DNA of 64,000 nt from Eudromia elegans (taxonomy: Eukaryota; Chordata; Aves; Tinamiformes; Tinamidae), in contig PTEX01000206.1 of the NCBI GenBank assembly GCA_003342815.1, positions 62,001-126,000 of the forward strand, read 5' to 3'. This document shows, in pieces, positions 1 through 22,952 of the stretch. Positions within the stretch are counted from its first letter, which is position 1. Every line of letters begins with the position of its first letter. A program made the translations under genes and the position numbers. Under the pieces are notes generated by a model. It searched no databases. It was given only the letters and a program-made list of their open reading frames with translations, and was not told the DNA's origin.

Positions 1-240
1 GAGAACAAAATGGCTGTCAGTGATTTTCAAACGCTGCTCTACACGCACAATATTAAAGGTATAGTTTATGTACTGTGTCAAAAAAGTGCCTAGTGTTTTA
101 CTGTATAATGACTTATGTTGGCAAATAACAGACCCTTTTAAACTGTGAAGTCTGATGGGAAGGCTGAAAAAACATTAGCACTGCAGAGCCCAAACTATAA
201 TGCAATAAAAAAATTATATCTTCTTAAATTTAGCTTTTAC

Positions 241-12823
<12,583 letters not shown>

Positions 12824-12839
12824 GTTGCCGCCGCCCGCG

Positions 12840-12925
12840 TGACGCGCCCCGTGACGTCCGCGCCCCTCATTGGCGACGCCGCGGCCGCCCCGCCCCGCCC
12901 AGCCCGCCCCGCTCCGCCCCGGCGC
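12840..12925 (-). promoter_or_regulatory. EMC2: EMC2 core promoter motifs: GC boxes, CCAAT box, CRE
   Basis: In the direction of transcription there is a run of CCGCCCC/GGGGCGG GC boxes at about 12922-12887. It is followed by a CCAAT box (ATTGG on the plus strand, 12869-12873), a near-consensus CRE TGACGTC at 12852-12858, and a second TGACG half site at 12840-12844. The ATG follows at 12823. The spacing suggests a very short 5' UTR with initiation near 12830-12850. No TATA box is seen. Sp1-type, NF-Y and CREB/ATF factor binding is inferred from motif matches only. Confidence 0.65.
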
Positions 12926-13150
12926 GGGCGGGAGGCCGAGCGGCGGCGCCGGGCCGGGCTGAGCCCGCCGGGGTGCCCGGGGCGGCCGCGGGCCGCGGGG
13001 CGCGGAGCCGGTCCTGAGCGTTTGTGAACCGTCACGCAGACCCCCTGGGGCCGCACAGGGTGAGGGGGCTCCGCTGGTCACCCCCAACCAGGCCTGCCGC
13101 CCCCGCGGCCTCCGGCGCTGCCGGTGGCTCAGGGCACAGACCGTGCGTAT

Positions 13151-13727
13151 GAAGGGTTTGTGCGCAAAGGAGGCTCCCGATTTCACCGCCTTACTGAGAA
13201 ATAAGTACGACTCTGCCTAAGGGGTGAGGTGAACTCAAAACATGTCCGGAGGTTTGATGGATTTTTAGCTGTTCGGTTGCAGATATGTTAAAGGAACTGG
13301 TCTGTTCAGAAGAATACCCCCCAGAAACTTACTTGTCCCATGAACATTCCCCTTCCACTACAAGAAGCTCCAGAATCCACACTCAAAATCCTCTGTTTCG
13401 GAGGATCTCTCTATAGATAGGTGTTTGTTTTCTTTCTCTCCCCCCTTTTTTTTTTTTTAATTTTTCAAATCAGTGAATTGGAAGGACCACTCTTGGCCTT
13501 GTAGAGCCTGGCTGTGCTTCCATCTGACCTTACAATGCCCGTATCTTCAAAACATCCATGGATCCTCCCAGCAGTCCTGCTGGGTAGGTGCTGTGCCTAT
13601 TTCACAGGTGAGGGACTGCACGTGGAGTGATGAAGGGCCAGACCCGTGAGCAGATTTAGCACGCGTGCTCGTACCTCAGAGGCGCCCGGTCCAAGCACTG
13701 ACCACCGCTGTCAGAAGCAGTTGTTTT
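13151..13727. other. EMC2 upstream flank, no gene seen
   Basis: This runs from the CpG island edge to the first CR1. It contains a T-rich run near 13447-13470 and otherwise unremarkable sequence. Confidence 0.6.
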
Positions 13728-14391
13728 GGTGGACGACAAGTTGACCATGAGGCAGCAGTGTGCCCTCATGGCCAAGAAGGCCAATGGGATCCTGGGGTGC
13801 ATTAAGCAGAGCGTCTCCAGCAGGTCGAGGGAGGTGATTCTGCCTCTCTACTCAGCCCTGGTGAGGCCGCACCTCGAGTGCTGTGTGCAGTTCTGGGCTC
13901 CCCAGTGCAGGAGGGACGTGGAGCTGCTAGAGAGAGTCCAGCGCAGGGCCACAAAGATGATTAGGGGTCTGGAACATCTGCCCTATGAGCAAAGGCTGAG
14001 AGAGCTGGGCCTCTTCAGCCTGGAGAAGAGAAGACTGAGAGGGGATCTGATCAATGTATATAAATATCTCAAGAAAGGGAGTGAGGAGGATGGGGCTAGC
14101 CTCTTCTCAGTGGTGGCCAGCGATAGAACTAGAGAAAATGGCCACAAATTGAGGCACCAAAAGTTCCACAGGAAATTGTGAAGGAATTTCTTACCAGTGA
14201 GGGTGACAGAGCCCTGGAACAGGCTGCCCAGAGAGGTTGTGGAGTCTCCTTCTCTGGAGATCTTCAAAACCCGCTTGGACATCACCCTGTGCCACATGCT
14301 GTAGGAGACCCTGCGTGTGCAGGGCAGTTGGACTAGATGACCTCTACAGGTCCCTTCCAACCTTAAGCATTCTATGATTCTATGATTCTAA
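13728..14391 (+). mobile_element. CR1 LINE, 5'-truncated 3' fragment (plus strand)
   Basis: This is a young-looking CR1 fragment. It begins inside the reverse-transcriptase C-terminus, in a stretch reading [20 protein letters not shown], and continues with [17 protein letters not shown]. It carries the 3' region and ends in three tandem ATTCTATG-type units at about 14370-14391. The residual frame closes at TGA 14179-14181, where the sister copy at 32.7-33.1 kb has CGA, so this looks like CpG decay to a nonsense codon. It lies 0.9 kb upstream of the EMC2 start, pointing away from the gene. No clear target-site duplication is seen, as usual for CR1. Confidence 0.95.
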
Positions 14392-15558
14392 GCACTTCTG
14401 GCCTCTGAGAGCTCCCTGGTTGCTTTGGGTGGCTTCCCAAGACACGCAACGCTCCACGTATGGCAAGAGCAGAGTGGACCCCAGGTGCTACGCTGCAAGT
14501 GTCACCCTCCTCCTCGTCTGGACAGAGTCCTGGGTGGCTTGCCCAAGGTCACATACACCGTGTGCTGCCCAGCTGGAAAGGGCCTTCCTCTGCATTCCTC
14601 CCTTCTTGCTGCGGAGGAGGAGGAGGAAGCCTTCCACGCTCACGTAGAGTGGGGATTTATTGTTACAATATCCAGTTATGCCAGAGAATATTATAGTTGG
14701 AAACGGAGATGTTTTTGGTATTAAGCTTTTTCTTCTCGGAAATTGAAGCAGTGATTTTAAAAACTGTTTTGTAATGCCAAGGAGCTCCACTACTTAATTC
14801 CAAGTCAAAAGTGTTTTACTAACACAGTTTAAAATGTACAAAAAAAGAAAATTGTTGTGTGAAACGTGTTTTCTGGATCTGTCATGCGCTCCAGCCGAAT
14901 GCTACTTTTGCAGGAACCAACAGGGTAGTGATCCAAACTTCATATAGTAATTATAAAAGTAAAGGTATTTTGAGGTCATTCTTTTAAAACTGTAGAAAAC
15001 TCAGCCTTTTTAGTAGCTAGCACAGCTAATACTGCATCTTGCCAAATGAAACTGAAAAAAAAAATTAAGAAACATTTTTTTTGCTATTTTTTTTTAATGA
15101 AACACATCAGTCAGTTCAATAATAATTCAGTCAGGATTACAGTTCACAGAAATGACGCATACTAAGGAAGAAGACAAAATAATATAACTTATAAAATACC
15201 GATACAGCAAAGTGTGGAAGCCTGTGGCTTTCCTATGAAATATGAGGCATGTAGGGAGATATATGAGATCTTCCCCTAGCAGGGTCTGGTACCTATTTTA
15301 ATTTGATAATGTTGAGGTTAGTTTAGTAAGAAAACAACCGGGGCATCCCTGAAGCAGATGAGAAAAAGCAAAGAGGAAATAACTCTGAAACTGTTGTGGT
15401 GCAAGGAAGATGGTACAAGTACAGACTCCATGTAAGCGAGGAGTGAAGTGCTGACTTTGCCATCCGTGTGAACCACAGGAAGACTCATTTGCTTGTTCAC
15501 ATGCACTTTTTTCCCCTACTTTTCAAGAATATGGGCAAACTTCCTCTCACGTGTGGAA
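14392..15558. other. Spacer between two inverted CR1 copies
   Basis: This is 1.17 kb of AT-rich unique sequence with a GGA/GAG-rich patch near 14610-14630. No gene or named repeat is recognised. Confidence 0.6.
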
Positions 15559-15951
15559 CATAGAATCATAGCATCATAGAATGGGTAGGGTTCGAAGGGA
15601 CCTGTAGAGGTCATCTAGTCCAACTGCCCTGCACACGCAGGGTCTCCTAGAGCATGTGGCACAGGGTGATGTCCAGGCGGGTTTTGAAGATCTCCAGAGA
15701 AGGAGACTCCACAACCTCTCTGGGCAGCCTGTTCCAGTGCTCTGTCACCCTCACTGGTAAGAAATTCTTTCTCAAGTTCCTGTGGAACTTTTGGTGCCTC
15801 AACTAGAGGCCATTTCCTCTAGTTCTATCACTGGCCACCACTGAGAAGAGGCCAGCCTCCTCCTCTTCTTTCCCCCGCCTTGAGGTACTTATACACACTG
15901 ATGAGGTCCCCTCTCAGTCTTCTCTCCTCCAGGCTGAACAGGCCCAGCTTT
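15559..15951 (-). mobile_element. CR1 LINE 3' fragment (minus strand)
   Basis: The reverse complement of the CR1 3' end starts at 15559 (ATAGAATCATAGCATCATAG) and continues through the CCTGCACACGCAGGGTC block and the conserved region to about 15951. It is the same subfamily as the copy at 13.7-14.4 kb but in the opposite orientation, with 3' ends facing each other across 1.17 kb. It is more severely 5'-truncated and has no useful open frame. Confidence 0.93.
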
Positions 15952-16739
15952 TTACAGGCCTTTTACATTTACTGGTGTTATTACCTTGTGTAGTAATGGT
16001 AAAGATGAGTCCATAAAGATGAGTTAGTGGCTGAAAATATAAGAATTGTGCCATTGTTTAGCTTATCAGCCTGATCCTACCTGGCCTTTTGGAACTCTAG
16101 ATTTTAGCTTATCTCTAGATTACTGTTTCCCAACATAAGAGAAACCTAAACTAGGACAAATGGTCATATAGTGGAAAAATAAGTAGAAAATCTTTACCAT
16201 TTTGAATTTCTAAATCAGCATTAGTATCTACAGTCAATTCAGAATGAATGTCCTTTTTGTGACTACCAACCTGAAGGACAAGAGGTGACCATAGCTCTAG
16301 GACATTATTTATGCCCAAAATATGAATCTTCCCAGCTATCAACACTCACAAACAGAGACACTGCCGGGACTGTGTCATTCAGCATTGCATGAAAAGGAGG
16401 CAAAGAAGTGCTGCTTTAGCAAAGCTGGGCAAAACGAGACATATAAATCAGCATGATGAACCGGCAGCGTTAACAAGCCTTGAGCGAGAGAAGTGAAACT
16501 TCCTCCTCCACTTGGTGCCCAGGGCCAGATCCCGAGAACCTCCTGAGATTGATTTTAAAATGGCAGGAAAGTAAACGTTGCAGCTCCAAGTTTTCTCACT
16601 TTATGGTAAGTTAATATGTGCTTAATTTTTAACATCCGCCAGTGCAGAACATACGAGCCTGAAAGAAGAATTTTTGAATAGGTTTAACTAGATCCTGTGG
16701 GCATTAATGAAATGTGAGAATCCATTAATGAATGTGCAG
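15952..16739. other. Intergenic, nothing recognised
   Basis: Moderate-GC sequence without a supported gene. It runs into the CpG-rich block that begins near 16740. Confidence 0.55.
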
Positions 16740-17560
16740 AAGCTTAAAACGGGGGGCGAGGGAGGAGGCAGGAATTGTGAGCTGCCGGTGGCAATGAGCA
16801 GCCTCAGAGCTGCTCCCTTTCCTGAAGGGCACACGGGGAGGGACGGGAGCTCGGCGGGGGGCTGCTGCCGGCCGGGCCGGGAGTGAGTGCCGTGCGTGCC
16901 GGCTGCCCTACATTTCCATCCCCAATTCCTGCATGGCCTGTTCCAGTGCCAGGGGCGAAGGGGCGGGCGGGGGACTGTCTGGCTCTCCGTTCTGATCCTG
17001 TTTCTGTTCTCCATGGGCAGCACCAAGGCACTGCTCTCCTTTCCAGGCCTGCGGGGTCAGAGCAGTGTGAGCTAGCGCAGTGCTGCTCTTCCTCATTGCC
17101 AACAGCACTATCCTGAGATGTAATAATGAGGAGAAATAAGAGTAATACTGTCCACAGCCGTCTGTAGAGCTTTCTCAAGCAACGCAAGCAATACTAAGCT
17201 GCTGCACCTGCAACATGGATGAGAAGCGAAGGGACCAGCGAGCGAGCATCTCCCGGGGCAGCGAAGCTTTCAGCCCTGCAGAGATGCCGGCTGCAGTGGG
17301 AGCAGACGGGCAGCGTCCCGGGGAGGGCTCCGAGGGGGGTCTGCGGCTGAGGGAGCGCGGCGGGAGCTGCAGGCAGGGCTGCGCCCAGGGGCTGCCGTGG
17401 CCTCCCCGCCTGCAGCGACCAGCCCGCTGGCTCCTCCGCTCACCGCGTGCTAGCGCATCCTGTGCGTTTGGGGCCGCCTCCAGTCTGGCTGGAGATAGAT
17501 TGTTCTGAAGTTATGGGAGCGGCAGCGCTCGCCCCGGGCTGCGTTCTGTTCTTGTAACAC
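16740..17560. promoter_or_regulatory. Orphan CpG island, candidate promoter or enhancer
   Basis: Two GC-rich, CpG-dense sub-blocks (about 16830-17000 and 17215-17560) are separated by a more AT-rich gap. By eye the second holds roughly 30 CpG in about 345 bases. It lies about 4 kb upstream of the EMC2 start. Open frames inside it (for example the plus-strand 97-codon frame starting at ATG 17215) look composition-driven: Arg/Gly/Ala/Pro-rich with no recognisable domain. A CpG island away from any recognised exon suggests an unannotated transcript start or a regulatory element. Confidence 0.6.
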
Positions 17561-20500
17561 CTTCCTGACATCATGTCCATTTACAAAATCTTCTCCCTTA
17601 AACTTAATGTCTGTCTCAAAAAGGTTTCTCCTGTGCTTTCCCCGTTCCTCATTTATTAAAGACTTTGTTCCTTTTTCCAAGTTCTCTCCTTGTATTCAAC
17701 TATATCTTATCATTTTTCGACCTTTCTGAGACGTTCTTGTCAGGACAGTCATTGAGCTTGGAGAGGAAATGAGTTCCTTGAAGGACAGCGTGTTTTACTG
17801 ATGCGCAGAGTGTTTCTACCCTCAAGAAGAAAGATGAAGCAGGGACTGGTTATCATACCTGCCCAGGAAATGTGCTGGACAAGCAGTTGCTTTTCTGACA
17901 GCATTTAGGAGTTATTGGACTTCAGCATGAGCAGAAATTACTTCTCTGTAATTCCATGCAAGTGGCGTCCCTTCATATTGAGGAAAATGGTGATGGTGCC
18001 TGGCAGTTCCTTTCTGTGCATTTCAGCATCAGAGAGGTGTTCAGCATCAAAAAGGCATTGCTCAGGATTAAAGATGAGAAAATTCAAGTGGAGGGAGACA
18101 AGACATAAACCGGACATTCATGCACAACCTATTTGTACCACTGAAGATTCCTGTGTTTCACCTCCTGACTGTACAGGCTGCTCAGTATTCAGACAAATAT
18201 TTGTCTCATGTGCTGCTCACAACCACATGCTGCCTTTTTCTGCTGTGATTAAGGTGCACTGGTGAGCTATCAGACTTAAATATTGACTTTTCTAGTTATC
18301 CCAGCTCTTCTCCTCCCTTGACTTCTTAGAAGCTTAGTGGCAATGTATTTAATGTCATTTAATATCCTTTTTTCTTTACAAACTTTTAGAGGCTGCTTGG
18401 CCAACCTTTATTATACACTTCCAACTAGCTGCTTCTTTAGCAGTCCAACCGATTGCTCTCCGCACTCCAAGGCACTGGTTAGGAAGCACGGTCCATATTT
18501 AAAGGAAGCTCCATGTCTGGATAAGGTACAGCAAACACTTCCATTTCAGTCAAAGGAGCAGTAATACACGATTTGCAGCAGCCTCCTCAGCTGTGTTTTT
18601 ATTCTACCAGACTGCAGAACCAAGATCACACCAAAAATATGAAAAACACCAAAACAGCTCAGCAGGAAATCAGAAGTTCATTAGAGGTCCAAGAATGCCT
18701 TGACTACATACCCTGCTACAAAGCACTGAATTAGGTACTAATTAGGAATTCAGTTCTCTGAATACTAATCTGCTGGTTGCTCCACCCAGTACTTGAAGCT
18801 TCTTTCTAGAGAAGGATGAAGAGATGAGACAGTTGAAGAGCAGTACTGAACGATGGATGCTTCAATTGCAGAGCTTCAGCCCTTGGCAAAGGCGGAGCAG
18901 TGTGCTCCAAACCTGCCCCGATGGACAACCTGAGGAAGTTCCCTCAAAATCCATTTGGCAGCACAGCCTCAGCTGCACCCGTGGCTGCTGGGCAGGCTGA
19001 CCTGCCGCCTTCTCTGGATGAAAAATCTCGGGGGTGGGCGAGGAGTTCTCTGATAGATTGATTATGAAAACAAACTTAAGGAGGATTCTGGCCGTTCTGG
19101 CCAGCGTGACTAGCTTTGATTTGGAATAGAAACTTCTGTGGATGATTTCCACATTTTTTCCCACTGCCTTAACATCTCCCGTGCTTTGCCACATCCTCGT
19201 CAGTATGGCAGCCAAATGAGGCAAAGAACATTTGAAAAAAGCACAAGCCAAGCAGAAAATGCCTCATAACAATCTAAATTGTGATTCTAATTGCCATGAC
19301 ATTGTTATATACACACTACATTTGTTACATAAGATTAAAAAACCCTCATGCATTATAATCTGAATGAGTGTTAAAGCTGTGAAAAGTGCAGTGAAAGCAT
19401 GGCTGTGCTCTTGTTTGCAAATAATACAAATCTCTTCCTGGACACAGTTCGCATTTAAGGTCAGCAGCAGTCAGATTCATCTTATTTAACTTTAGATATG
19501 TACAGTGTAGATGTCTATATACATGCTACTTATCTCAGGCTTCAATTATTGTTACTGGAAGAAATGATGTATTTGTGGAGTGAATCTCGTCTTAAACAAC
19601 CAACGCAAAAGCTAAAGCACTGCCTGAACAAAACTACTTAAAAATTCTCAAAGAGAAGTTGATGTGAGTCTTATTTCTTCTCTCCACCAGTGATGTTATA
19701 ATCTTTCCCCCTCTGCCAGAAGATGACATTTGCAAATTTTTATACATCTACTGATGGACTTAGTAAGGAAATAATCATTCCCTTCTGTTTAAGTGTATGT
19801 TTTGCAGTCATCAGGCTTCTAAAAATGCACCTTTGAAGACAGAAAGTTCTTCACTGGTGTAAACTGCCACTCTTTCCCAGTCAGGAACATGCCAAGATGC
19901 TCAGCTTGAATGAAAACTATGGGTCCTGGACAAGTGCAAGAGGTCCTCTGAATCTACTGTATGGATGTGCCACTTACAGGAGGTTTGTTGTGCACGGAGA
20001 TGGGGAACCAAGGACAATTGGTACTTATAATTAAAAGTGTTGCTGAAGACCTCTTGACTTTCACAGAAGGCTGTTAAAACTGTGGAATCTTTGTCACTAA
20101 AGGGTATTATGAAGAGGTGAAGTGCAAATAGTTTGATTACATGGTGGATTTCATATTTCTTAACCATATATTCTCTGATTTCATACATTATTTGTATAAA
20201 AAAGATAAACACTTAGGTGCTATGACTGCAATTGTGGTGCATTCCAGTGCTCACATCTAAATCACCTTTCCTAGGCATGAGGAGAGATGACAAAACTATA
20301 AGCTGCAAAGCATGGCGTTGTAATACTGAAGTCTAACAATATCAGAGGGAAAAAGGAGAAATATGGTACTTAGGTAGAATTTTAAAGTTAAAATTAACTT
20401 TAAAAGATTTTTTTAAAAGGAGAGTCATTTTCAGTCCAGCGCAGGGTCAGAATCTGGTCTGCATGTATGTTCTGAAGGGGCAATACATTGTGGGCCGAGG

Positions 20501-22830
20501 ATGAGAAAAAACTACTAAGGATTTCCTTAAATTTGGAATGATGAATCCCTTGTGTTGTGGAAATGCAGCCTGATGGTGTGAGCTTTCTTCTCTTGAACTT
20601 GATTTTATACACACAGTATGAACTGTGTATATGAAATAACTCAGTTTGGGAGTTATTTTGCATTTTAGTTTTGCTTACTCTTGTTTGCACTTATGTTAGT
20701 GTTTAAAAGAAACCACTTGTTGTTTGCATTTGGCACAGTTTTCTACAGGCTTATTTCGCTTTCTTTATCGTATATATTTTGCCAGCTTAATAAAATTCAG
20801 TGTTTGTTGAACAATTTATTGCTGTGAATGCAATTGCAATGAAACAGAAAGCCTCAAGACATTACTGAAATATTACAAACCACCAAGCAATATATGCAAG
20901 CCTTAGAAATAGGGCTTCATGGTTTCAAAATGGCATTGAGAAAAAGTTCCAATTAAATTAATTCAACAACAACAGAAAAAAAATCGATGTTTTAGATAAA
21001 CTGAGAAATAGAATTTACCAGGGACAACATCTGCCCTGCAGATCATCTTCCTCTGTGCAGTACTGCAATGAAAGTAGTAAAAGGATAGGAGCCCTTCCAG
21101 CTTGCAGAGTAGCACTTCACTTAGCAGGTAACTTCTCGAGAGGATAACTATGTGTGGCATGAATGGGAACACATACATACTCAGAAGGCCATATGGGCTA
21201 TATTTGTTTGTATATATACAGAGGAGAAAGAACTGTGTGTGTTACATTTCATATAATAAAGCAGGTGGTGTTGCTTTTTGTAAAACACTTTTTGTCCTTC
21301 CCAGGATTTTCCATGAAGGCAGAAAAAGTAAGCAAGAAAAAAAATGTGAAGAATTTCAATATCCAAAGGTGCTATAAAAACACTATTGACCATAAAGTGA
21401 TCCTGAACAATTTGTAATCATTAAACACTAAAGTTCCAAAGTGAATTTCCTAATTTCCCTAGTCTCTTGAACTAGGCCCTGCATTGCTTCTGGGAGTCCT
21501 TTCCAGATTTGCAGGTCAGCTGGTGTGTTCATCAGCATCCAAGTACTATTCCAATAAAAAAAAAATCCCACGTTACCAAATGTAAAGCAGGTCATCACTG
21601 TATGTATGGTATTTGTGATGTTGGCATCCAAATGAATCTGGAAAACGTGGCTGTTTTGCCTTCCTGCCCCTAGCCTCACAGCGAATAACCTGTCACCATT
21701 CTGCAGTCATTACAGGCAGTAATCTGGCTGTAATTCACCGGGTAGATACTCCCTGTGTACACTTGGCTTCATAAGACCTGGCAGGAGAAGCTAGATGGAA
21801 TTGCTCAGAATAACAGAAGGCACCTGCACCCTATTGAGAAATGTTATTAGGAGGAAAGTATAAAGCTCCCAGCCTGTCCAAGGGTGTGTGTGTCCCATCT
21901 CTTCCCAGCACACATGTTGCATATCTTGCCAATGCCTCCCAACTGGTGCTCATAAGCCTGCCCCATGGTGCTCAGAGCTTTTAAGAACCTCTTGTGGCTC
22001 ACTTACTCACTGGTTCTTTGGTGAAGGTCCAGATTATGGGTAGGTATATAACATTTAAGACCACAGTGCAGTTTATGAGCCCCATCTCTGAAAGCCAGAC
22101 TTCAGGATTTATCACCCAAAGGCAAACCAGGTTTATAACAGCATCACAAACCTGCACCAATAGGAGCGATGGCAGGCCTGACAAGCATAAAACTGGTTTG
22201 CCAAGAACATATATGAGCCTTGAACAGCTTTCAGATCATGCTCTTGTGTTAGCATGAACTCTCTTATTTGTGTGCTTTGATACTATAGTGATGGGAAAAC
22301 TTTGTACATTGACTCAGGGATAGGCGATAAGTTCCAAATCTCTCACATTTTGTCACTGTGCTCCAGATCTTCTGGCCCTGAACATCTTGGAAAATTCCCC
22401 TATGTCTTCCAGCATCTCTCTGACCATCTGCCTGCCTCACAAACATTTGGTCAACATTCATAAGACATTCCTCTAATGGATCTGTGCTTGATTCATGCCA
22501 CACGACAAGTTTTGTTCCTTTGATTTATAGCACCTCTTTGAGTATTTTCTTCAAGATGATACAGTCATTTTACTGTAGCAAGAACCTTACCATTGCGTTT
22601 AATCCAAAACAAAGAATGGGTTGTGGGCTTTTTCTGGCCCAATCAGGATGTTCCTGCGTGTTGGCCAACTCTTGAAACTGACCCCTCTGCCTACCTTTCT
22701 GTCCTCTGAACTCACACAAGAGTACATCTATTAACCCTGTACATACATTAATTTTCCTTGCCTGGGGCTCCTCTGTGATGAGAACCTCCTCTTTTAAATG
22801 GGAATCTTGAGTACCTTCTACTTTATTTTA
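17561..22830. other. Intergenic, no gene recognised
   Basis: AT-rich sequence with only short random-looking open frames and no named repeat. The longest plus-strand frame (17915-18265) has no recognisable domain. Confidence 0.6.
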
Positions 22831-22831
22831 C

Positions 22832-22952
22832 TCTATTCTATTCTACTCCTATTCTACTCATATTCTATTCTATTCTATTCTATTCTATTCTATTCTATTC
22901 TATTCTATTCTATTCTAATTCTATCCTATCTTATCCTATCCTATTCTATTCT
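22832..22952 (+). repeat. (TATTC)n pentanucleotide microsatellite
   Basis: Eleven perfect TATTC units at 22861-22915 form the core. Interrupted variants lie on both sides (CTATT, TATCC and TACTC forms), giving about 120 bases in all. The length and the pure core make it likely to be polymorphic. Confidence 0.92.

Noticed and set aside
1-240. Search for EMC2 exon 5
   Set aside because: No segment encodes the expected TPR continuation on the minus strand, so the exon must lie left of the window.
13726-14181. Plus-strand 151-codon frame as a host gene
   Set aside because: It is the truncated reverse-transcriptase C-terminus of a CR1 LINE ending at a decay-type stop codon.
17215-17508. Plus-strand 97-codon frame inside the orphan CpG island as a gene
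   Set aside because: Arg/Gly/Pro/Ala-rich with no domain. Composition alone predicts such a frame.
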